Assembly (NCBI GenBank): GCA_003247575.1
Contig: QJZC01000028.1
Location: 62,001 to 126,000, forward strand
DNA length: 64,000 nucleotides
Source of the DNA: Pseudomonadota bacterium
GTDB taxonomy: Bacteria > Myxococcota_A > UBA9160 > SZUA-336
Reading direction: 5' to 3'
Part shown: positions 8,964 through 16,437 of the stretch, in pieces
Layout of the letters: each line of letters opens with the position of its first letter
How positions within the stretch are numbered: position 1 is the stretch's first letter
The notes under the pieces: generated by a model
Database searches by the model: none
What the model saw: only the letters and a program-made list of their open reading frames with translations
What the model was told of the DNA's origin: nothing
Program-made: the position numbers and the translations under genes

Positions 8964-10490
8964 CTACTTCTCGACCCAGTAGTTCGGTGGCTCCTCGGTG
9001 ATCACGACGTCGTGCGGGTGAGACTCTCTCAATCCGGCCGACGACATCCGCACGAAGGAAGCGCGCTCCGTGAGAGCCGCGAGATCGGGCGCTCCCACCA
9101 AGCCCATGCCCGATCGGACCCCTCCGAGGAGCTGGTGGATACTCTGCGACAGCGGACCTCGATGCGGCACCCGGGCCTCGACGCCTTCGGGAACCAGCTT
9201 CGCCACCGCATTGACTCCGTCCTGGAAGTAGCGGTCTCCGCCGAAGTCGCGCATGGCCGACAGCGAGCCCATCGCGCGGTACGACTTGAAGGAGCGGCCC
9301 TGCAGCAGGACGAGGTCCCCCGGGCTCTCATCCGTTCCGGCGAACAGGGAACCGATCATCACGCTGTGGGCTCCTGCCGCGAGCGCTTTGATGATGTCAC
9401 CCGAATACTTGATCCCGCCGTCCGCAATGAGCGGAATTCCCTGGCGGCGACACACCTCAGCCGCGTCCATGATCGCCGTGAGCTGTGGGACCCCGACACC
9501 GGCGACGATGCGTGTCGTGCAGATCGACCCCGGCCCAACCCCGCAACGTACCGCCGAGACCTGTGCCTTGATCAGTGCTTCCGCACCCTCGGCTGTGGCG
9601 ACGTTCCCGCCCACCAGCTCGATGTCCGGGAACGCTCCCCGCAGTCGCTCGACCAACTCCAGAACGCTCGTCGCGTGCCCGTGAGAGCTGTCCACCAGCA
9701 GCACGTCCACACCGGCCTCGATCAGCGCCTCGGCGCGTTCCTCGCAGTTGCCGGTGACCCCCACAGCCGCTCCGACCCGCAGTCGCCCGAGCGCGTCCTT
9801 GCTCGCGTGAGGGAAGCGTTGCGCCTTCTCGATGTCTTTCATCGTGATCAGACCGAGCAAGGTGCCAGCCTCGTCGGTGACGAGCAGCTTCTCGATCCGA
9901 TTCTCGTGGAGCAGCTCCTTGGCTCGATCCATCGAGACGCCCGGCCCGACGGTGATCAACCCCTCGGCGGTCATCACCTGAGAGATCGGGCGATCCAGAT
10001 CCTTCACGAAGCGCAGATCGCGATTCGTGACGATTCCGACCAGATGCTGCCCGCGAACCACCGGCAACCCGGAGATCGAATTGCGCGCCATGATCTCGAG
10101 CGCGTCGGAGATCTGCTGGTCGGGCTGCAGAGTGATCGGATCGACGATCATGCCCGACTCGGATCGCTTCACCTTCGCGACCTCGGCAGCCTGCACCTCG
10201 ATCGGCAGGTTCTTGTGGATGAAGCCGATACCCCCTTCCTGCGCCATGCAGATCGCCAAGCGATGCTCGGTGACCGTATCCATCGGCGATGAAACCAGCG
10301 GAATCGCGAGCCGGATCTCGGGGGTCAGCTGAGCCGAGAGATCGACGTCACGAGGGTGGACAGACGATGGGCCTGGCACCAGGAGCACGTCATCGAACGT
10401 GAGTGCTTCGCGGATTTCGGGGCGACCGGATACTGCGCGCGCAGGTTGGGGCTTCGCGATCTTGGCCTGAAGGAATGGGGCCTCCGACAC
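8964..10490 (-). CDS. guaB: IMP dehydrogenase
   Basis: IMPDH oxidises IMP to XMP with NAD+, the committed step to GTP. The 508-residue product has the TIM barrel ([23 protein letters not shown]), a pair of CBS domains at roughly residues 115-230, the active-site Cys loop in GPGSICTTR, and the flap/phosphate region in [10 protein letters not shown]. It begins with about 25 residues of non-conserved N-terminus, so the true start could be slightly internal. It is followed by guaA after 3 bases and preceded by the signalling trio 83 bases upstream on the same strand. Confidence 0.97.
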   Translation of the reverse strand: MSEAPFLQAKIAKPQPARAVSGRPEIREALTFDDVLLVPGPSSVHPRDVDLSAQLTPEIRLAIPLVSSPMDTVTEHRLAICMAQEGGIGFIHKNLPIEVQAAEVAKVKRSESGMIVDPITLQPDQQISDALEIMARNSISGLPVVRGQHLVGIVTNRDLRFVKDLDRPISQVMTAEGLITVGPGVSMDRAKELLHENRIEKLLVTDEAGTLLGLITMKDIEKAQRFPHASKDALGRLRVGAAVGVTGNCEERAEALIEAGVDVLLVDSSHGHATSVLELVERLRGAFPDIELVGGNVATAEGAEALIKAQVSAVRCGVGPGSICTTRIVAGVGVPQLTAIMDAAEVCRRQGIPLIADGGIKYSGDIIKALAAGAHSVMIGSLFAGTDESPGDLVLLQGRSFKSYRAMGSLSAMRDFGGDRYFQDGVNAVAKLVPEGVEARVPHRGPLSQSIHQLLGGVRSGMGLVGAPDLAALTERASFVRMSSAGLRESHPHDVVITEEPPNYWVEK

Positions 10491-10573
10491 GCCTGCCCTC
10501 CGAGTAGAATTGGCGGCACGTTAGTCGCCGAAGGAGTCCACGTCAAGGCGAGGTCGCGGCGCCCGAGCGGAGC

Positions 10574-10987
10574 TCAGCCGCGCTCGAGCAGAACGTGCAC
10601 GTCTCCGGAGAACTGGCGCACGATCCCCTCCTGAAGAGCCAGTGCCAGGGCTGGGTAGTCGGAGCGCAGCCGGAAGTAGCTGGCGCGCGTGAGGACGAGC
10701 AGGTGCGTCGTCTCGGCCGCGAGCGCGGCGCAACGGCGCGCCCCGGTCTTGACCAGACTCAGTGACCCGAGCACATCTCCGGGCTGCGCACGACCGATCT
10801 CGTCCCCGTCCGCCTCGATGCGGACCACACCATCGATCACGACGTACATCTCCGAGGACTCGTCCCCCGGATGGAACAACACGCTCCCCTCCTCGAGCTT
10901 GCGCGGCTCGAGAAATCCGAGCAGAGCACCCCGTTCGTCTTCCCCGAGCTCCGAGAAGAGGGGAGCCTTGCTCAGCAGCTCGGTCAC
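10574..10987 (-). CDS. cyclic-nucleotide-binding (CNB) domain protein
   Basis: This 137-residue protein is a single CNB domain with no output domain. The sequence LLSKAPLFSELGEDE leads into the beta-roll. GSVLFHPGDESSEMYVVIDG is the first half, and the phosphate-binding-cassette region GDVLGSLSLVKTGARRCAALAA follows. The canonical Gly-Glu-Leu and Arg of the cassette are present only in part (GSLSLV and RRCA), so cAMP or cGMP binding is not certain. The GTG start at 10987-10985 overlaps the upstream stop codon as GTGA, which fixes the start and implies coupled translation. Longer readings upstream are Arg/Pro-rich and not credible. A role as a stand-alone sensor partner of the two upstream receiver proteins is inference. 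Confidence 0.8.
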   Translation of the reverse strand: MTELLSKAPLFSELGEDERGALLGFLEPRKLEEGSVLFHPGDESSEMYVVIDGVVRIEADGDEIGRAQPGDVLGSLSLVKTGARRCAALAAETTHLLVLTRASYFRLRSDYPALALALQEGIVRQFSGDVHVLLERG

Positions 10988-12510
10988 TTGAGCAGCTCTC
11001 CGAAGAGGCTCCCGAGGATTCGGACTCGGTCGTGGCTGGGCGCTGCCGGGAGCACGAAGCTGCTGATCTCGGAATCCGCACAACGACGGTCAACCTCTGT
11101 TCCGACGTGTGCCGAGGAAGCGATCGCCAGCCAGACCATCGAGCGCACCTCAGCTTGCCGCAGGTGAGCCCGCAGCGCGTCCGTAGCGTGGACGTCACGG
11201 TCGGACGCAAGCAGAATCGCCCCCAACATCCCGTAGCCCGCCAGATCCCAGATCGGCGCGTAACGCGAATCCGACGGCACCGCGACGAGCCTCAGACTCA
11301 TGCCCTCGCCGGCTGGAAAGTGTCCGAGGGTGGCAAGGCCCTCGAGCCGCTCGGGATAGCGCAGCAAGCGCGGGTCACTCATGAAGTCGGGACTCTCACG
11401 CAGCGCCTCATGAAAGGCGGCGAGAGACTCGGGGTCGGACGAAGCCACCAGCACCTTGATCACGCTCCCGATGCGCGGGCGCTGCGAAGCCGCCCACTCG
11501 CGCAGACGGCGCAGCTGCTGGGGAGTGAAGATGCCAGCGCCCGCGGTGACCCGCCGACCTTCGCTCACGCTCGTATTCGACTCGTAGGCGAGGAGCTGCT
11601 TCGACAACAAGCCAGCGAGAACGCGGAGCACCTGGTAGTCAGGAAACGAGCAGTGGTCGACGATCTCGCGCACGCGGCGATAGGCCTCTACGGCGTCGAT
11701 CACTTCCCGCGTAAGCGGATGCGCGTCGGCTGGAATCGTCTCGCGCGGAACACCGAGCACGACGCGCGCATCGAGCGGCGGGAGCTCCACACGAATCTGC
11801 TCCCACTCGTCGAGCTGGCGCAGCCCCTCGAGCAGCAGGCCGCGGGTGGGCTTGTGGATGCGACCGGGCTCGGTGATCTCACCCGGCTGGAACTCGAAAC
11901 GCCCTTCCTTCCAGCCCAGCAGTCGATAGAGGGCCTTCTCACCAACCACCGATGTCCCATCCGGGAGCGGAACGGAGGCGTCGGCCACCTGGCCGTTCTT
12001 CACCAGGATCGAGCCGGTGGCGCCCGGGGACGCGCCCCAGATCTTGACCAGACCGCTCTTGCGGTTCATCTGGAAGATCTCGAGCAGATCGACGATCGAG
12101 ATCTGCGTCAGCTTGCCTTCGATCTCGGTGTTGGGGCGACTTCCCCCGAAGCGTTGCGTCCGGGTCAGGCTGGCCTCGACCAGATCCAGCACGTCGCTGG
12201 TTCTCCAGGGGGCCACGACCGTCGAGTCGCGCGGGTCCATCGACATGGGCGCGTCCATCTCGTCCTTGACGAGAAAGATGAAGCTCGCATGCCGGGTGCG
12301 CGGATTGCCGCGCAGAATCTCCTCCAGCCGTGCGCCGTCGATGACCGAGAGATCGACCGGGCAGATCACCACCTCCGGCGTCTCCTCGAGAGCCAGCTCG
12401 AGCGCAGCCGCTCCGTGTTGCGCTCGAACCACCTGGTGACCCTGGGACTCGCACGCCCCTGCCAGGGACTTCATTCGCAGGGCGTCGAAATCGGCTATCA
12501 GGATGCGCAC
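10984..12510 (-). CDS. receiver-DUF4388 signalling protein
   Basis: The 508-residue protein starts with a receiver-like domain (MRILIADFDALRMKSL, with a possible phospho-acceptor in VICPVDLSVIDG near residue 54). DUF4388 follows at about 132-240 (GKLTQISIVDLLEIFQMNRKSG, then GSILVKNGQVADA and KEGRFEFQPGE). A C-terminal region from about residue 345 begins IGSVIKVLVASSDPESLAAF. That region resembles the start of a small-GTPase-like fold, with the P-loop replaced by ASSDPES. DUF4388 proteins of this kind are common in Myxococcota and relatives. The GTG start at 12510 follows AGGAGCTGAG and is separated by one base from the upstream stop. The loss of a P-loop suggests a non-catalytic GTPase-like domain, which is inference. 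Confidence 0.82.
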   Translation of the reverse strand: MRILIADFDALRMKSLAGACESQGHQVVRAQHGAAALELALEETPEVVICPVDLSVIDGARLEEILRGNPRTRHASFIFLVKDEMDAPMSMDPRDSTVVAPWRTSDVLDLVEASLTRTQRFGGSRPNTEIEGKLTQISIVDLLEIFQMNRKSGLVKIWGASPGATGSILVKNGQVADASVPLPDGTSVVGEKALYRLLGWKEGRFEFQPGEITEPGRIHKPTRGLLLEGLRQLDEWEQIRVELPPLDARVVLGVPRETIPADAHPLTREVIDAVEAYRRVREIVDHCSFPDYQVLRVLAGLLSKQLLAYESNTSVSEGRRVTAGAGIFTPQQLRRLREWAASQRPRIGSVIKVLVASSDPESLAAFHEALRESPDFMSDPRLLRYPERLEGLATLGHFPAGEGMSLRLVAVPSDSRYAPIWDLAGYGMLGAILLASDRDVHATDALRAHLRQAEVRSMVWLAIASSAHVGTEVDRRCADSEISSFVLPAAPSHDRVRILGSLFGELLK

Positions 12511-12511
12511 C

Positions 12512-14308
12512 TCAGCTCCTCACACCGACGCCGACTTCCGCACACAGTCGGAAGGTCATGTGCTCGACCAAGACCGGATCGGTCGAGTGATAGATCTTGC
12601 GCGTTCCATCCGGATCTGGCGGTCCGGCCAGCATCGCGTAGGGCGGCCCCTCGCCGAAGCGAACGATCCAGGTGGTCTCCGAGGAGAAGTCCGCCGGAAG
12701 TGCGACTGCGGTGAGCGCCGAGCAGGCCGGAACGGTGTCCCCATCCGTGGCCAGGAACACCTCCGTCGCCGTCTCGGCGTCCCCCATCGCCATCAAGGGA
12801 GCCATGATCGGAGCGGGATCGCCGCCGGGCGCCAGAAACAGCAGTCCACTGTCGTGCGGCCTACAGGTGAGCTCTCCGATCAGGAACTCCGCAACGTCGC
12901 TCAGCGTGTTGGCAGGCAGCGAGACTGCCTGGCGCAGGAGACGCTCCCCGATGCTCACCAGAGGCTCGTTGAGCTCGAAACCGAGCTCATGAATCACGCT
13001 GTCCCGCTCCTGGACGACGCGCTCCTGAGCGCACTCCATCAAGGCTTCGCGCGTCTCCCCGTCCAACGGGTAGCTGGCGACACCCAATGCGAGCGGAACT
13101 TGGTCGCCGAGGTCGGCGGCGGCGTTCCGCACGGCATCCGCCAACCTGCGCTTGAGCACCACCCCTCCGAGGGGATCGGTCTCGGTCACCAGCACCCAGT
13201 AGTGTTGCGCATCTTCGGCGCACAGAACGTCGGTGGTCCGGAGCGTGGAGCCCAGCGCGTCCACCACCGCGCGCAATAGAGCGGAGCGCTGCTTCGGCAA
13301 TCCCACTTCCACGCAAAGACAGCAGAGCCTGCGGCCGAAGCGGTGCGCGCGCTGAATCTCGGTCTCGGCAACGCAATCGAAGAAGCCTCGACCCGGCAGA
13401 TCCGTGCTCGCCTCGCGCAGCTGGTTCGCACGGAGTCGCTCGACGTGGAGCGCCTTCTTGATCGCCAGTCCCCCGAGCTCCCCCACCTCGAGTGAGGCTT
13501 GAGCATCCGGCTCGTTGAACTCTCCGTCCACCCTGCGCGCCACACGCGCGATCGCGATCAGTTCGCCCTCGCATAGAAAGGGCACGAATAGCGCCGGCTG
13601 TGGACGTCCCACTCCAGATGGATCCGGCGCGATGACCGCCATCCCCGTGCAGAGGGTACGGTGCACAGCCACGTTCGGAGCTTGCCAGCAATCCGCCGTG
13701 GTACGCCCCGCATCGGAGCCGAAGCGAGCGCGCAGCCGCAGCGAGGCGTCATCCTGCGTCGCCACCCAGAGGTCGCCCTGCGTTCCACAGGCCTCGACGC
13801 ACGCGAGCTCGAGCAAGCCGTTCGCCAACTTCTGGAGCTCGAGTTCGGCGAGCAGAGGCAGCACCCGTTCGAGTAGCGAGAGGCGCCCCATGAACTCGAT
13901 GTTCTCGTCCAGCAGCTGACCCGGACCACTCGAAGATCCGGCGCTGTGAAGTGCGCGATGAATCGCAGCCAGCAGCGCTCCTCGATCGATCGGCTTGAGC
14001 AGGTAGTCGCAGGCTCCCTGCTGGAGCGCACTCACTGCGGCTCGGATGTCGTCCAGGCCAGTGACCACGAGGACCGCGGGATCCGGAGCTCGCGTGCGTA
14101 CGGCAGCTACTGCGTCGCCCGGCGCGCTCGTCCCGATCACGTCCATCACGACGAGATCGAAGGGCCCACGCTCCACGAGCGCCTGTCCCGCGCCCGCACC
14201 CGGCGAGGCCGCGACGACGTCGTAGCCCTCCTCGGAGAGCAGACCCACGAGGAAGTTCCGAAAATAGAGCTGATCGTCGATCGCGAGTATCCGCGCTCTG
14301 GCCGCCAC
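12512..14308 (-). CDS. receiver-GAF-degenerate GGDEF protein
   Basis: The receiver domain is intact (RILAIDDQLYFRNF with the acidic pair, DLVVMDVIG with the phospho-Asp, and the Lys in YLLKPID). It is followed by a GAF-like segment at about 145-280 (ELELQKLANGLLELAC, PALFVPFLCEGELIAI). A GGDEF-like fold then begins STDLPGRGFFDCVAE, but the signature is replaced by CAEDAQHYWVLV and the later SiGvA strand is PLALGVASYPLDG. It should therefore lack cyclase activity. About 150 C-terminal residues are unrecognised. The frame is open up to a TTG at 14353; I took the GTG at 14308 because it directly precedes the receiver and follows GGGTGGGG. The start is uncertain. It heads a three-gene signalling cluster. 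Confidence 0.78.
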   Translation of the reverse strand: MAARARILAIDDQLYFRNFLVGLLSEEGYDVVAASPGAGAGQALVERGPFDLVVMDVIGTSAPGDAVAAVRTRAPDPAVLVVTGLDDIRAAVSALQQGACDYLLKPIDRGALLAAIHRALHSAGSSSGPGQLLDENIEFMGRLSLLERVLPLLAELELQKLANGLLELACVEACGTQGDLWVATQDDASLRLRARFGSDAGRTTADCWQAPNVAVHRTLCTGMAVIAPDPSGVGRPQPALFVPFLCEGELIAIARVARRVDGEFNEPDAQASLEVGELGGLAIKKALHVERLRANQLREASTDLPGRGFFDCVAETEIQRAHRFGRRLCCLCVEVGLPKQRSALLRAVVDALGSTLRTTDVLCAEDAQHYWVLVTETDPLGGVVLKRRLADAVRNAAADLGDQVPLALGVASYPLDGETREALMECAQERVVQERDSVIHELGFELNEPLVSIGERLLRQAVSLPANTLSDVAEFLIGELTCRPHDSGLLFLAPGGDPAPIMAPLMAMGDAETATEVFLATDGDTVPACSALTAVALPADFSSETTWIVRFGEGPPYAMLAGPPDPDGTRKIYHSTDPVLVEHMTFRLCAEVGVGVRS

Positions 14309-14461
14309 GTCCCCACCCAAGTTTGCGGCACGGGCGCCCACCGCGCCGAGCAAGGCAGCGGCAAGCGAGCGCCCAAGATGCGTGCACGCAGGCTTCTTCT
14401 CCCCCTAACTTGTCGGCGAGAACTGGCAATTCTTGCGCGCGGCTTCCCGCTTGGGCCGGGA

Positions 14462-15841
14462 TCAGATCAAGGGAAGCGAGGCGACAGCGGCGTCATCCGG
14501 CTCCACAGCAAGCAGGGAGTGCGGAGTCGCGTCAATGATCTGCAAGCGTGCGAGGCTCCCCGTAGGCAAGGGAGGGTTCGTCACGAAGTTCACGACGCGG
14601 TTGTAGGGACAGCGACCGCTCTTCTGGCCACCTCCTCGGCGACTGTCACCTTCCACCAGCACCTCGCACGACTCCCCTACCCGTCTCTGGTGCGCCTGCA
14701 GCGTCAGGGAACGCTGCAGCTGCTGGAGTTCCTCGAGGCGCTCCTGTGCCTCCTGCGGCTCGACCAGGGGCACAGATCGCCGCAAGGCGGGCGTATCCGG
14801 GCGTGGTGAGTACTTGAAGGAGAAGCTGTCCACGAACCCGACCTCGCGCACGAGCGACAAGGTCTGCTCGAAATCCTCACGGGTCTCCCCCGGGAAGCCC
14901 ACGATCAGGTCGGTCGTCAGTGCCAGATCGGGGCGCGCGACGCGCAAGTCTCGTGCGATGCGCAGATAGTCGTCTCGGCTGTGGCGCCGATTCATCGCCT
15001 GCAGCATCCGGTCGGACCCCGTCTGCACCGGCAGATGCAGATGGGGGCAGAGCTCGGGCAGACTCGCGTAGGCCTCGATCAGCTCCTGAGAAACGAACAT
15101 CGGATGCGAGCTCGTGAAGCGAACTCTCTCGATTCCATCGACCGCAGCGACACGCCGGATCAGCTCGGCGAAGGGAAGCTCCCCGGCGACGCGTCCAGGA
15201 CGTGCACGCCCGTACGCATTGACGGTCTGCCCCAGCAGAGTCACCTCTCGCACTCCGCTCTCGGCCAGCTGGCAAACCTCACGCAGGATGGCAGAACTCG
15301 GACGGCTGACCTCGCGACCGCGGGTCTTCGGCACCACACAATAGGCACAGAAGAGGTCGCAGCCCTCCATGACCGTCACGAAGGCCCGTCCCGGCGACGC
15401 GGACTCGAACTCGGGATGGCGCTCGGGCAGCTCGAATCGGGCCGCATAGTCATCCTCGTAGTCGATCCGAAGGGTACGGCGCCGCTGGCGCGCCAAGTCG
15501 ATCAGCTGGGGCAGGTGGCGCAGGTTCTGGGGACCAAACACGAAATCGAGCTGCGGAAAACGGCGCAGCAGGCGGGCTCCCTCTTGCTGGGCAACGCAGC
15601 CGCCCACACCGACCAGGAGCTCGGGATTGTCGCGCTTTTCGAGCCCGAGCCAGCCTAGCTCGGTGTAGAGCCGATTCTCGGCCTTGTCCCGCACGGAACA
15701 CGTGTGGATCAACACGAGATCGCGGGGGTCGTCCGAGGCCGCCTCGCGGAAGTCCGCGTGATAGAGCAGGTTGCGGATCTTCTCGGCGTCGTGCTGATTC
15801 ATCTGACACCCGAAGGTGCGAATTTCGAATCGATCGGTCAT
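14462..15841 (-). CDS. miaB: tRNA-2-methylthio-N6-dimethylallyladenosine synthase
   Basis: MiaB is a radical-SAM methylthiotransferase that thiomethylates i6A37 in tRNAs reading UNN codons. The 459 residues contain the N-terminal UPF0004 domain with three cluster Cys (TFGCQMNQHDAE, LIHTCSVRDKAENR, GVGGCVAQQEG). The radical-SAM motif is CDLFCAYC, followed by the TRGRE signature, and a C-terminal TRAM domain ends the protein (AHQRRVGESCEVLVEG). The start is the ATG at 15841 (MTDRFEIRTFGCQ). The frame is open to 16024, but that extension is not conserved in character and lies in the AT-rich patch. MiaB rather than MtaB or RimO is supported by the NAYG and PHLHLPVQTGSD motifs. Confidence 0.95.
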   Translation of the reverse strand: MTDRFEIRTFGCQMNQHDAEKIRNLLYHADFREAASDDPRDLVLIHTCSVRDKAENRLYTELGWLGLEKRDNPELLVGVGGCVAQQEGARLLRRFPQLDFVFGPQNLRHLPQLIDLARQRRRTLRIDYEDDYAARFELPERHPEFESASPGRAFVTVMEGCDLFCAYCVVPKTRGREVSRPSSAILREVCQLAESGVREVTLLGQTVNAYGRARPGRVAGELPFAELIRRVAAVDGIERVRFTSSHPMFVSQELIEAYASLPELCPHLHLPVQTGSDRMLQAMNRRHSRDDYLRIARDLRVARPDLALTTDLIVGFPGETREDFEQTLSLVREVGFVDSFSFKYSPRPDTPALRRSVPLVEPQEAQERLEELQQLQRSLTLQAHQRRVGESCEVLVEGDSRRGGGQKSGRCPYNRVVNFVTNPPLPTGSLARLQIIDATPHSLLAVEPDDAAVASLPLI

Positions 15842-16024
15842 CGAGGAGCAATCTAATCTGCAGGGCCCGAGTCCCGCCACACCGAGCTCCGCCAGATACG
15901 CGTCCCTCGGACTCGAGCGCGCGCAAGAGCCGGCTTCTCGCCGCACGATTCCATAAATATCGCATTCAGACCCAACCTGGAGCCCGAGTAGAATCGTGTT
16001 CAAAATCGGACATTTATCAATCAA

Positions 16025-16049
16025 AAATTCACATATATTGCAAATTCAC
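16025..16049. repeat. direct repeat AAATTCAC, 17-bp period
   Basis: AAATTCAC occurs at 16025-16032 and again at 16042-16049, in an AT-rich patch upstream of miaB and behind the small-RNA promoter. Spacing is about one and a half helical turns. It could be a regulator site or part of a promoter region; nothing more can be said. Confidence 0.4.
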
Positions 16050-16094
16050 TCCAAGGCGGCGAGAGTGCGTCTTTCTGTCTCGCAGAAAACCCGA

Positions 16095-16122
16095 TTGACG
16101 CCTGTTGGAGGGCATGCATAAT
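16095..16122 (+). promoter_or_regulatory. sigma70-like promoter of the small RNA
   Basis: TTGACG at 16095-16100, a 16-bp spacer, and CATAAT at 16117-16122. Each box differs from consensus by one base. Transcription would begin near 16129 and run directly into a series of hairpins ending in a terminator. No protein gene follows on this strand. Confidence 0.62.
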
Positions 16123-16128
16123 GTCGGG

Positions 16129-16285
16129 GACGCTACTGGTTAGCGGAACAGGTCTTACGGAGAAGGCGGTGGAGACGGCATTTCTGATTGAAATGTCCAA
16201 CCTCTCACCCCCCACAAAGTCGTCCACCGCCCTCTCCGACCCTTTGACGGCCCCGGAGCAGATGCTTCGGGGCCGTTCTGCGTCT
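16129..16285 (+). ncRNA. candidate structured small RNA, about 150 nt
   Basis: I do not recognise the family. From the 5' end there is a 5-bp hairpin CGCTA/TAGCG (16131-16145). Next is a long stem of 16 positions with one mismatch (16158-16173 with 16223-16238), which encloses an 8-bp hairpin (16177-16184 with 16190-16197). A 13-bp terminator hairpin (16247-16276) follows. Two stretches stay single-stranded: GAACAGGTCTTA, and a C-rich segment containing CTCTCACCCCCCAC. The C-rich segment could pair with purine-rich ribosome-binding sites, as in C-rich-loop sRNAs. It is transcribed opposite to both neighbours. It is not SRP RNA, tmRNA or RNase P RNA: their conserved blocks are absent. It does not look like 6S RNA, because its ends do not pair. 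Confidence 0.6.
16247..16276 (+). terminator. terminator hairpin of the small RNA
   Basis: ACGGCCCCGGAGC pairs with GCTTCGGGGCCGT: 13 bp including one G-T pair, closing the tetraloop AGAT. The downstream sequence TTCTGCGTCTT is only moderately T-rich, as is common in high-GC genomes. Confidence 0.6.
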
Positions 16286-16388
16286 TGGGCGCACGCGCAC
16301 ACGACGGCGCGGGCGCATCGCTCGCGCTAACTCACGTGTACAGCTGCACACCCGGGCTCCCAGCAAGTCAGGCTGCAGCGCCCCTCTC

Positions 16389-16437
16389 GATCGCGCGCGG
16401 CGACGGCCCTCGGTTGCCGCCGTCCGCCGACGCGATC
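16389..16437 (-). terminator. stem-loop at the end of the VWA gene
   Basis: An outer 7-bp stem (GATCGCG at 16389-16395 with CGCGATC at 16431-16437) encloses an inner 9-bp stem (GGCGACGGC at 16399-16407 with 16419-16428, one bulged C). The outer arm includes part of the stop codon of the VWA gene. There is no T-run, so it may act as an mRNA-end stabiliser rather than an intrinsic terminator. Confidence 0.45.

Larger units (their letters stand above)
15842..16435. other. 594-bp intergenic region with RNA structures
   Basis: This is the most AT-rich non-coding stretch in the window and lies between miaB and the VWA gene. It holds a direct repeat (16025-16049), a plus-strand promoter (16095-16122), a multi-hairpin RNA candidate (16129-16285) with its terminator, and the terminator-like stem of the VWA gene (16389-16437). 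The short reading frames at 16121-16330 (plus) and 16021-16302 (minus) have no recognisable protein features. Confidence 0.6.

Noticed and set aside
10762-12714. 650-codon open frame on the plus strand
   Set aside because: It is antisense to the cNMP and DUF4388 genes, which have recognisable domains and coupled starts.
16121-16330. 69-codon frame inside the small RNA candidate
   Set aside because: No ribosome-binding site fits after the -10 box, the frame crosses all hairpins including the terminator, and the translation has no protein-like pattern.
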